Shown here: piece after piece, positions 55,574 to 64,000 of the stretch
Layout: each line of letters starts with the position of its first letter
Position numbering within the stretch: the stretch's first letter is position 1
NCBI RefSeq assembly: GCF_963678635.1
Contig: NC_087068.1
Span: forward strand, 49,929,724-49,993,723
DNA from: Symsagittifera roscoffensis
Taxonomy: Eukaryota; Xenacoelomorpha; Acoela; Convolutidae
Direction: 5' to 3'
DNA length: 64,000 nucleotides
The notes under the pieces: model-generated
Told to the model about the DNA's origin: nothing
The model's database searches: none
Seen by the model: only the letters and a program-made list of their open reading frames with translations
Translations under genes and position numbers: made by a program

Positions 55574-58500
55574 ATGCAGCGCAGGGACTCGTTAGGATCG
55601 ACTACTAAAATTCCCAGGCTAAGCAAGGGAAGCACGCGGAAATTTAGAACTAGGCGTAGCCAAACCTCGTTTAGCAGCGCTTCCGACGCGTTTGCTGAAG
55701 ACGAATCGACTAAAGGTCAACCTGATCTTTCAGTGATCGAAATGAGACTAAGGAGCGAGAAAAACCTTGATGGCAATCAAGGGCGGAGCGCCGAGGCCGA
55801 GCCTGCGAGCGAAACGCCGGTGGATCCCTTTGACGAAGGGGAGCGAACGCTCATTCGACCCGACTTTGAGCCAGACGGGGTCCTCGAACGAGAGGAAGTC
55901 GAGAGGACAGAGGAGACCTCGGAGCGTTCCGAGGTCGAACCTCGGGAGGAGGTGTTGTACAGGGGAATGTCCAAGTCAGAGACTAAGAGCTATAAATGGA
56001 GAAGGGAACCTTCACATCTGACAAGTGCACACTCATCCTTGGCCAAACAGAGTAACAACGCGATGATGTCGAGTATGAGTCCGGGTAAAGAGCAGACGTT
56101 CTCGAAGGCCAAGAAGAGTTGGAAGTCCTTGTACGACGAACGCATGGCGTCACTACCAACTGTAGGTTTGACTTCCAGTGATGACTACCCGGAGATAACC
56201 CATCCGGATGTGAACTTCACACCGTGCCCAAGGAACGAGAAGAGCAGGAAGACGTCATCAGTCTCGCCGACCAGACCCATGTCAGATGGGATAACGATGG
56301 GAGCATCATCAACGTTTGACAGACTAATGACGTCAATGCACAAGCAAAAGGACGGTGCGTCATCGAGTACTAGGCTACCGCCGCAGCTGACCTCGTCTTC
56401 TCTGGGGCTAACCCCGCCATTGGGGGCAGCTGGTGACATAAGTGATATGTTCGCTGGTGTGATGAATGGCCTGGATGAATTGAGGCGAGACATGACTAAG
56501 AGGATAGATCAAGTTGACGAGAGAGCTCACCATGGTCGAGAGAATTTGAAAGATGAGCTAACGCACGTGAAGTCGCAGGCGAGGTTTGATCAGGCTCGAT
56601 TGATTCGTGACACCGATCAATGCCTGGCCGAGAGCCTGGCACAGGCAAACAAAGAGTCAGAGGAAAGAGAGGCTAGGATGACAAGAGAGATCGAGCGATT
56701 GTTGAATGATCATGATAATACCTACGCCCAAACGATGACTGGCCTGGAAAGGAGGTTGGACGCCAAATCTGACTTGATGATGCGGAAGCTTGACGCGATC
56801 CTGAATGGGAATAGTTGGCAGGAGCATTCCAACTCAAGGGAGCGCTCACGCCATGCGAATGTTGGAGATGGTACGGGCAACAGTGCCAGAGCCCAGCAAG
56901 GCTCGAGAACGAACTACGAACATAGAAACAAGGAGCGGCCAAGGGCAGCCCCGCAGAGGCCTGGCTGGACAAATCCAGTCCCACCGGAGGCAGATGCCAC
57001 CCCGGAGACAAGATTGCCAACCGTGCCACAAGTCAGTTCAGTACCAGATCTGACTACAGTCTCACAAGACACAACGATGTATGCCTCGATGTTTGAGCCT
57101 CTGAACAGATCTCTTGAAACATTCATCACCAAGCTCTCGAAGTCAACCGAGAGAGGAGAGAGGTCAAGAAGAACACTGAAAAAGCCAAAGTCATATAAAG
57201 ACGAGTCGGACGGCTGCATTGATACTTGGATAGAGGTGATGAAGTTACACTTTGAGGAAGAGAATCTCTCCAAGAAACAAGAGTGCAGCGCGCTGACGAG
57301 CAACTTGGAGGGTACTGCACTAAATTGTGTAATGGCGAAAAGAGCCAATGAGAGGGATAGCGCTCGCAAGATATTCGACATCCTGCTGAATCGTTTCGGC
57401 TCTGGAGTACAAGGGCACCAGGCCATGGTGAAGTTCGAGAAGAGGCGTCAGAGAGATGAAGAATCAATAGATAAATTCTTGGACGACCTTGAATTGCTCA
57501 GGAGGAGGAGCAACCCGGATGAGAGAATATCCGAACGAAACTTGGCGATCGCTTCGAAGTTCATGGATGGTGTAAGGAGTGAGGAGTTGAAGACGATGTT
57601 GGCCACTCACTTCACCCTGTCGCTTGACCAGGTACCCACGCCCGACGACTTGCGTATGAAGTCACGCGAGTATTTACTGATAAAACCGAGGGCGCAAAAC
57701 CGTTACAGCAATTATGGCAACTATAGCGGGACAAACACTGGTGCGAATTCCAGTTGGTACAAACCTCGCGATGACATGGACAAGAGGAGGTCGTGTGCGA
57801 ATTGTGGTTCGATGGACCATCACGTTTCTGCGTGTTCTGCATACAAACAGAACATGAAGGCCATAGGCCACTTTCTCGAGGACGCTGACGCGACCGACGA
57901 GGATCATGAAGAGTACGTGAGAGGGCTCATCATGAAATATGGTCCGAGGTGTTTCTTCTGTAATTTGGAGGGACACTTCAAGTCGGATTGTACTCAATTT
58001 TGGGACGCAGTAGCGGACGCGAAACATCCCCGCCACGAAGAGGCGCTTTCGGGTGTCAAGGCCAGTCGAGCACGTCTGATGAACGAGGCTGAATCTCGGA
58101 GAAAGGAAACGACACCGAGCACCTTTGCGACCAAAAAGGTTAAGACATGGCCTGACGAGGTGGTAGCCTCGAACCTCGAAGCAGAGTCGTCTAGTCCACT
58201 CAAGGTGGATTACGGCCTGGCGGCAAGGACAGCGCTGCAGAATGTCAAACAGGACCTTGCCACGAAAGAAGTGGAGCAATGGGTAAGGTCGGAGCTGGAG
58301 AGCACAGATCTTCGGGAAAGTCTTAATGTCCTGAGTAAGACGACAAGAGCAGAAGATGAAAAAGAGCCCAAGAAACAGGGACTAAAACTGAACGTTATAT
58401 CTGGCAAGACTTTCGGCATGACGAAGGCAGGGACCAAAATAATGTCTATCATCTCAATCGCAGGGCACCAGGTGGTCAAGAACCTGAGCGAGCCATCCGA

Positions 58501-61500
58501 GATTACACTGGTCCACCTGGACATCTATGCCGACTACCTGAAGGAGAATGATCCCAAACTGGACTCCAGGGCAGTGCGAGCGCTGCTCACAACGGGAGGT
58601 CCGAGGCTGATGAAAGTGGACGGACATTATATCGATGTCCATGGCCCTTACCCGATTCTGATGAACGTGGATGGCATCAATATCTACACGAAAGCTCACA
58701 TAACTGATGCGAACGATCAGGTTGGCCGGATATACATTGGTCAAGAGGAACTGAAGGTCAGACGAATCGGACACAACGCGATGCTCGAGCAAGATGCTGT
58801 GCATATTGGTTGCGAGGCAGATCTGGCCGCACACGTTCTGGACGTGCAAGGCAGACAGCTTTCAGTAAAGGGACTGCTAGACACGGGAGCAGTAGTCAGT
58901 GTCATGCCAGTCAAAACTTGGACCGACATGGGTTTTGAGAGGTCGGATCTCATACCGACAAACATCAGGTTGGCAGCTGCCAATCAGGGAGCGATCTATG
59001 TCACCGGGCGAACCCCGATCATCTCACTGCAGCTCGGAGGGAGACATCTTTGGATGAGCTTCCTAGTAGTAGAGAATTTGGACGAATCCGACCAGTTCAT
59101 CCTAGGAAGGGATTTCGTTCGCAACTTTGACGTCACGATAGATCTCAATGACGGATTGATTAGGATCAGGGATCCTGAAAGAAAGTATGAGAAAAGACCC
59201 CTTAATAAGATCTTAATTAATCAGGCCAAGGTGCCGATTTTTCTGGATCGAAAAGTTAGATTAAAACCGAACCAAGCCGTAATAGCAACGTTTAGGATGA
59301 GGAACTTGAATGAACTCAGCAATGACAGACAGGTGTGTCTGGTACCAAATCCAAACAGTAAAAGCTCGGCTATTTTAGGAAGAAGCTTCTCGCTCACTCA
59401 GAGCGGACTGTGTGTGAGTGTGTTATTGAACACAGAGGCAACAACAGTGACAATACAGAGGGGAAAGAAACTTGGCTACGCTTTGCCTCTGAACACAGAC
59501 TTTCTGAGTGTGGAGAACTTGAAGAAGTTTGATGTAACTAAGTGTCCATTACATGCGAACCAAGAATGTATAATGAAAAGAGTAATTGAATTGAAATCTT
59601 CTAGGAAATTGTTTTCAATGAAGTCGGAAACAGATGATGGGCTGTCTAGTTGTTCCAACTTTCCTGAGAGACCGACGGAAGCAGAGTTAGCAGCGAATAG
59701 GCCTGTCCTACCTGAGATAGAGCATCTGAAGGGTAAAATATCCGACAAGGAACTAGATTCGCTCAGGGCGGTGCTAAATCGGAACGCAGACGTTTTTTCG
59801 AAACATAAGGCCGACATAGGTTGTTGCAATTTTGTAGAGCACGAGATTGAGATAGAAGAGGGCTCGGTACCTCATAGGGAAGGGGCGAGAAGAATGACCC
59901 CAAACAAGTCAGAAGCGTGTAGGAAGGAAATCGAGATGTTAATGGAGTACGACATGATCGAGCCGTCGAAGTCCCCATGGGCTTGTGGCGTGGTCATGGC
60001 AAAAAAGAAAGGGGGACAACTCAGATTTTGTTGCGATTTCCGTTATCTGAACGCAGTGACTATAAAGGACGCATATCCGATTCCCCGCATCGATGAGAGC
60101 CTATCCAAGCTGGGAGACGCCAAGTTCTTCACAACGTTGGATTTGGGCTCAGCATTCTGGCAAGTGCCGCTCAGAAAGCAAGATCGAGAGAAAACAGGTT
60201 TCGCTTGTGAGCTGGGACTGTTCCAGTGGAAGAGGATGCCATTCGGATTGTGCAACGCGACAGCCACATTCCAGCGACTGATGGCTCAGGCACTCACGAG
60301 CGTTACTAAGAAGTATGGGAATCTCATCATGTGTTATGTCGATGATGTAGTGATCGCGACACCAACCTTGGAAGACCACATCGAAAGGTTGGAAGAGGTG
60401 TTTTCTTGCATGAAGCAGGCGGGTCTGAAATGCAAACCCTCTAAGTGCGAAATCCTCAAAGATTCCATAAAGTATCTGGGCCGCCTGGTTGACAAACATG
60501 GAGTGAGACCAGATCCCGAAGCGGTTGAAGCGGTGCTGACCTGGAAGGCACCTAAAACAGATACACAGTTGATGAGTTTTCTGGGATTCGCCAATTATTA
60601 TCGCGAGTTCATCAAGGGGTATGCTGACAAAATATACCCCATGCAGAAGTTGATGAGAAATAAGGGCAAAAAGTTCACCTGGACTGATGAGGCACAAGTC
60701 TCATTTGAAAACATCAAACGCGAACTTTGCGAGGCACCGGTCCTCGGCATGCCAACGGAGAAGGGGATGTTCGTGCTGGACACGGATGCATCAGTGGTTG
60801 CGATATCAGGCATACTTCACCAAGAGCAGGAGTGGAACGGGAGAACGGTTCTTCGTCCGATAGCTTATGGAAGTAAAGTCCTGAGTGACACTGAGATGAA
60901 GTACGGCGCACCAAAAGCGGAGATGTTTGCTGTGATCACATTTGTGGAAAAGTACAGGGCCTACTTGGGGAGTGCTCCCTTCAAGTTGCGTGTGGACAAT
61001 CGTGCCCTTGCCTGGCTGAAAACCTATTCGATGGACCAGAGCTACATTGGTCGTTGGATCGTGCGCTTGGATGGATACCACATGATCATAGAGCACCGTA
61101 CCCGTGACAAGCACCAGAACGCAGATAGCCTCAGCAAAAAGACAGAATTTTATGAGCGCCTCGAAGAGAAGCAAGTTAACCAATCAGAGATCAAAGACGG
61201 GTTTTCCTTTCTGGACAAAGAAACCTATGATGAGCTGCCACTTACTAGGTGGTTAGACAAATCAGGACATCCTATACCTGGACACCCTGACCTTCCAGTG
61301 GAGACGGCTGCGGAGATAAAGCTTTTAGCCAGAGGCGAACCCGTTCCGTTGGATCTGCTAGTCCGATCCAACTTGGTACAGCAAGAACTGACCAGGCTGG
61401 GTATAAACAGCATCGCTTTATTGAATAAGACGGTGAACGTGGCGCCGGACGTCATGGGAAAACTCCGTGACTTGTTGGATAGGGAAGTGGATAGGCATGA

Positions 61501-64000
61501 TCGTGAATGGAGGGAAACCATGCAGAGGTTGACTGTCACCGAGAGAACGGAGAAGAGGCCAGTGTCCATTCGCAGCCGAGGCGTTGAACGGGATTGCAGG
61601 TCGATCGTCAACCAGCTGGTGACCTCGATGCCGAAAGAAGTATTGTTGAGAACTTCGTTCACTGAATATGGAACATCGAATCAAAACCAAGCTACTGAGG
61701 AAGTCAGGATCAGATCGAAATCTAGCTTCACGAGGAGAGTGCACTTCACGGATGCAAAAGAGGAATACGAGCCAAGCCCAGATTGTTCGTCCATGGACGA
61801 GACAATGTCCGGGGAGTCTGACACCTTCGAGCCAGTCAAGGACGTCTCCTCTGATGAGTCAGACATCTTTGAGCCCGTGCAGGACGACTTGTCCGGGGAG
61901 AGGTTGACTAGACCACCTAGGGGCAGAATTTTGTCTGGGGAGTCGGGTTCAAAGCGACCGATGGACAGAGTTTTGTCCGGGGAGTCAAGAAACATCTCAG
62001 ACAACTTGGAATATGATGTTGAGGAATCAGTCGTTTCGAGTGGTGACTCGAGACCCCAGTCCTGGGACAACACGTCTGAAACAACTTCCAATTCCGATGT
62101 GTCAGAGATTGCGATCCACTCCTTATTGGTAGACTGGAAGCAGCGTGGGCTGGACCGGGAAATACATCAGGATCCAGACAGGGACAGATACACCTCAGAT
62201 GAAGAGGGCACTGTGGTAGACAATGCCGCAGACGAGCTCGAACTGATAGCAGTTTCAAAACGCCCAACCAGATTGCTGCCACATGGTACGGTCGTCCGTA
62301 CCAATCTGGAACCATCTGTGCAAGAAGCGACGCCTTTGAAAAAGATATGGTGTGTCAAGTTGATGGACGATGCTCATGCTCCGGAGATAATGAGTGGGCA
62401 AATGAACGTGGTGAAGACGTATTTGAAAGCCAGGTACAGGCTGTCGGATCTCCTGAGGGCTCAACGAAATGATAGAATGACGAGCAGTCTGAAAAGATGG
62501 ATCGAGAATGGAGCACCTGACAAGGGAGACTTGGAAGAAGACAGCTACAAAATCCTGAAGCAGTTTTACCTGAAGAGAAAAGACTTGTTGTACCTGAATA
62601 AGGACGGAATCGTAGCCTGTAAGCGCAAGGAGGAGGACAAGGTCCTTTATAAATACAACTCAATAGTGTTACCACAGTTGTACCAGACTGAGTTGCTCTT
62701 TCGCTCACATGATCAGATGGGACATCAAGGCGTGGACAAAGTGTATAACAGGATACAAAAACGATTCGAATGGCCGGGGTTGAAGAAGGCTTGTGAGAAA
62801 TGGATAGCCGCATGCCTGTCTTGTCAACAGGCAAAGGATCCCAGGAAACTAAGGTTCCCCCTACAGTCAATAGAATCGTCAGGTTTCAACGAAGTGGTGC
62901 AAATTGATCACCAGAAAATCTGCATGACAGCAACGGGCTATAATCAGGTGCTGGTAATGATCGACCATTTTACGAAGTATGCGGAGGCGGCACCCTGCAT
63001 GACAGCATCGGCAGAAGAAACGTGCGATCATTTGATAAACGTGTGGATAGCAAGGCATGGCTGCCCCATCACGTTCCAATCTGACAATGGCAAAGCATTC
63101 GTAGGTGATCTCACGAAAGAGTTAATGAAAAGGTCGCAGGTAGCGCAGGCCCACTCGACCACTTATCACCCGCAAACGAATGGCCTAGTCGAGAGGCAGA
63201 ATCGCACACTGGTATCCATGTTGAGAGTCTACTGCTCACGCTACATGGATGACTGGGACAAGCACTTACCGCAAGTGATGGGTGCTTACAACAGCACGGA
63301 GCATTCCACCACGGGAATAAGTCCGCATATGATGCTCACGGGTCATGAAAAAGCACTCCCGTTAACGTTCTTCTACCCTGAATATGAAGGGAAGAGGACA
63401 GCACCGCAAACGTACGTGCGGGACGTCATTAGAAGACAACAGGACCTCAATGACTTATGCAGGAGGAATACGCAACAGGCGCAAATTAGACAAAAAAGGA
63501 GGTTTGATAAAAGAACAGCCGATGCAAAAGCCTACTCAGTTGGCGATTACGTCTGGGTGTTCCAGGAAGTGGTTCCACCAAAAGGAACCAAGAAGCTATT
63601 AAAGAAATGGCGTGGTCCATTTCAGATAACAGAGGTGCATCAAGGAGGTCGTTTTTATCGGCTGAGCACCGGAAGAGCGGCTCATTACGAGAATATCAAA
63701 CCACACAACGCCTCGTCCGAGGATTGGTGCATCCCAGCGGACATGCAAGAGGGAGACTATTTAATAGTGGATCCTGCTTGTGAAGTGAATGAAAGGGGTA
63801 CTCGCGACAAGAACGACGGGAATGAGATGGTGGACAATTGTGATCTACCACTGGATCTCGAGTTGACTGAGCGAGTAGAGGTGGACGATGAAACTCTACC
63901 ATATGCCGAAGAAGACTGGGATTGCCCAGAACAAACCGAAATTGACAAAGGAATACAGCCTGACTTTCCGCTCACTATGGAGACACGCCAAAGTAAGAGG
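55574..64000 (+). CDS. Ty3/Gypsy-type Gag-Pol polyprotein, one open frame, 3' end outside window
   Basis: At least 2809 codons without a stop from ATG 55574. Gag: a disordered N-terminus, a coiled coil (residues about 296-413), a retrotransposon capsid domain (about 546-700) and two CCHC knuckles (CANCGSMDHHVSAC at 741, CFFCNLEGHFKSDC at 793). Protease: LLDTGAVVS with DTGA at 1103. Reverse transcriptase: RFCCDFRYLNAV, TLDLGSAFWQVPL, PFGLCNATATFQ and YVDD at 1588. RNase H: DTDAS at 1736 to NADSLSKK near 1850. An acidic low-complexity linker with repeated SGES and FEPV phrases follows (about 2035-2170). Integrase: HHCC finger (SHDQMGH from 2378 to CLSCQQ) and a DD35E core with D2445, D2504 and E2540, then a GDYVWVF/KWRGPF C-terminal domain. 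Gag and Pol share one frame, with no frameshift signal. All catalytic residues looked for are present, so the copy may be active. Confidence 0.93.
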   Translation, partial: MQRRDSLGSTTKIPRLSKGSTRKFRTRRSQTSFSSASDAFAEDESTKGQPDLSVIEMRLRSEKNLDGNQGRSAEAEPASETPVDPFDEGERTLIRPDFEPDGVLEREEVERTEETSERSEVEPREEVLYRGMSKSETKSYKWRREPSHLTSAHSSLAKQSNNAMMSSMSPGKEQTFSKAKKSWKSLYDERMASLPTVGLTSSDDYPEITHPDVNFTPCPRNEKSRKTSSVSPTRPMSDGITMGASSTFDRLMTSMHKQKDGASSSTRLPPQLTSSSLGLTPPLGAAGDISDMFAGVMNGLDELRRDMTKRIDQVDERAHHGRENLKDELTHVKSQARFDQARLIRDTDQCLAESLAQANKESEEREARMTREIERLLNDHDNTYAQTMTGLERRLDAKSDLMMRKLDAILNGNSWQEHSNSRERSRHANVGDGTGNSARAQQGSRTNYEHRNKERPRAAPQRPGWTNPVPPEADATPETRLPTVPQVSSVPDLTTVSQDTTMYASMFEPLNRSLETFITKLSKSTERGERSRRTLKKPKSYKDESDGCIDTWIEVMKLHFEEENLSKKQECSALTSNLEGTALNCVMAKRANERDSARKIFDILLNRFGSGVQGHQAMVKFEKRRQRDEESIDKFLDDLELLRRRSNPDERISERNLAIASKFMDGVRSEELKTMLATHFTLSLDQVPTPDDLRMKSREYLLIKPRAQNRYSNYGNYSGTNTGANSSWYKPRDDMDKRRSCANCGSMDHHVSACSAYKQNMKAIGHFLEDADATDEDHEEYVRGLIMKYGPRCFFCNLEGHFKSDCTQFWDAVADAKHPRHEEALSGVKASRARLMNEAESRRKETTPSTFATKKVKTWPDEVVASNLEAESSSPLKVDYGLAARTALQNVKQDLATKEVEQWVRSELESTDLRESLNVLSKTTRAEDEKEPKKQGLKLNVISGKTFGMTKAGTKIMSIISIAGHQVVKNLSEPSEITLVHLDIYADYLKENDPKLDSRAVRALLTTGGPRLMKVDGHYIDVHGPYPILMNVDGINIYTKAHITDANDQVGRIYIGQEELKVRRIGHNAMLEQDAVHIGCEADLAAHVLDVQGRQLSVKGLLDTGAVVSVMPVKTWTDMGFERSDLIPTNIRLAAANQGAIYVTGRTPIISLQLGGRHLWMSFLVVENLDESDQFILGRDFVRNFDVTIDLNDGLIRIRDPERKYEKRPLNKILINQAKVPIFLDRKVRLKPNQAVIATFRMRNLNELSNDRQVCLVPNPNSKSSAILGRSFSLTQSGLCVSVLLNTEATTVTIQRGKKLGYALPLNTDFLSVENLKKFDVTKCPLHANQECIMKRVIELKSSRKLFSMKSETDDGLSSCSNFPERPTEAELAANRPVLPEIEHLKGKISDKELDSLRAVLNRNADVFSKHKADIGCCNFVEHEIEIEEGSVPHREGARRMTPNKSEACRKEIEMLMEYDMIEPSKSPWACGVVMAKKKGGQLRFCCDFRYLNAVTIKDAYPIPRIDESLSKLGDAKFFTTLDLGSAFWQVPLRKQDREKTGFACELGLFQWKRMPFGLCNATATFQRLMAQALTSVTKKYGNLIMCYVDDVVIATPTLEDHIERLEEVFSCMKQAGLKCKPSKCEILKDSIKYLGRLVDKHGVRPDPEAVEAVLTWKAPKTDTQLMSFLGFANYYREFIKGYADKIYPMQKLMRNKGKKFTWTDEAQVSFENIKRELCEAPVLGMPTEKGMFVLDTDASVVAISGILHQEQEWNGRTVLRPIAYGSKVLSDTEMKYGAPKAEMFAVITFVEKYRAYLGSAPFKLRVDNRALAWLKTYSMDQSYIGRWIVRLDGYHMIIEHRTRDKHQNADSLSKKTEFYERLEEKQVNQSEIKDGFSFLDKETYDELPLTRWLDKSGHPIPGHPDLPVETAAEIKLLARGEPVPLDLLVRSNLVQQELTRLGINSIALLNKTVNVAPDVMGKLRDLLDREVDRHDREWRETMQRLTVTERTEKRPVSIRSRGVERDCRSIVNQLVTSMPKEVLLRTSFTEYGTSNQNQATEEVRIRSKSSFTRRVHFTDAKEEYEPSPDCSSMDETMSGESDTFEPVKDVSSDESDIFEPVQDDLSGERLTRPPRGRILSGESGSKRPMDRVLSGESRNISDNLEYDVEESVVSSGDSRPQSWDNTSETTSNSDVSEIAIHSLLVDWKQRGLDREIHQDPDRDRYTSDEEGTVVDNAADELELIAVSKRPTRLLPHGTVVRTNLEPSVQEATPLKKIWCVKLMDDAHAPEIMSGQMNVVKTYLKARYRLSDLLRAQRNDRMTSSLKRWIENGAPDKGDLEEDSYKILKQFYLKRKDLLYLNKDGIVACKRKEEDKVLYKYNSIVLPQLYQTELLFRSHDQMGHQGVDKVYNRIQKRFEWPGLKKACEKWIAACLSCQQAKDPRKLRFPLQSIESSGFNEVVQIDHQKICMTATGYNQVLVMIDHFTKYAEAAPCMTASAEETCDHLINVWIARHGCPITFQSDNGKAFVGDLTKELMKRSQVAQAHSTTYHPQTNGLVERQNRTLVSMLRVYCSRYMDDWDKHLPQVMGAYNSTEHSTTGISPHMMLTGHEKALPLTFFYPEYEGKRTAPQTYVRDVIRRQQDLNDLCRRNTQQAQIRQKRRFDKRTADAKAYSVGDYVWVFQEVVPPKGTKKLLKKWRGPFQITEVHQGGRFYRLSTGRAAHYENIKPHNASSEDWCIPADMQEGDYLIVDPACEVNERGTRDKNDGNEMVDNCDLPLDLELTERVEVDDETLPYAEEDWDCPEQTEIDKGIQPDFPLTMETRQSKR

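Noticed and set aside
56673-63975. Many minus-strand ORFs of 60-200 codons
   Set aside because: They are antisense shadows of the continuous gag-pol frame, whose sense translation carries all the known motifs.

Overview
The window is animal (metazoan) nuclear DNA. It is AT-rich and holds spliced genes with GT-AG introns for conserved animal proteins: a Cdc25 phosphatase, the repair factor ERCC8/CSA, a SAMD5-like SAM-domain protein and a DNAJC19/Tim14 J-protein, all on the minus strand. I could not identify the species or phylum. A run of exactly 200 N splits the window into two parts of different composition. Left of it (1-50583) the DNA is AT-rich with dispersed genes and old repeats. Right of it (50784-64000) the DNA is more GC-rich and is dominated by one very large, apparently intact Ty3/Gypsy-type retroelement.

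Layout. 1-5100: no gene; diverged repeat units sharing a GGAAAAGAGCC box and two small inverted-repeat elements. 5127-8241: two-exon CDC25, with a 197-codon ORF of unknown function lying in its intron on the same strand. 8700-10690: MITE-like inverted-repeat elements, including a 732-bp foldback flanked by TA. 14064-24100: five-exon ERCC8. Its 5.7-kb last intron carries an antisense LINE at about 15190-19430, and its first splice donor lies in a 60-bp tandem duplication. 24500-28840: a tRNA-derived SINE-like sequence, a long degenerate TGGA satellite and diverged repeats. 28843-30317: SAMD5-like gene. 30473-30859: DNAJC19/TIMM14. 31000-34830: dispersed repeats and tRNA-derived fragments. 34838-40919: three tandem copies of a Penelope-like element in which a PHD-type zinc finger runs directly into the YVDD half of a reverse transcriptase; two copies share an insertion. 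41342-42200: 5'-truncated LINE with a CAA tail. 42600-44700: broken coding remnant I could not classify. 45674-49209: decayed protein-primed type-B DNA polymerase of the Polinton/Maverick class. 49975-50583: CATA microsatellite running into the gap.

Right of the gap, 51580-55573 is a non-coding tract. It is filled with short modules bounded by ACCCTCC and GGAGGGT, then 57-bp repeats, then a duplicated hairpin-bearing leader. One open frame of at least 2809 codons starts at 55574 and leaves the window; it encodes Gag, protease, reverse transcriptase, RNase H and integrase.

The four host genes share a strand but show no common pathway: mitosis (CDC25), transcription-coupled repair (ERCC8), adaptor or signalling (SAM protein) and mitochondrial import (DNAJC19). 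The splice models rest on matching reading-frame phases and on recalled family sequences, not on transcript data.
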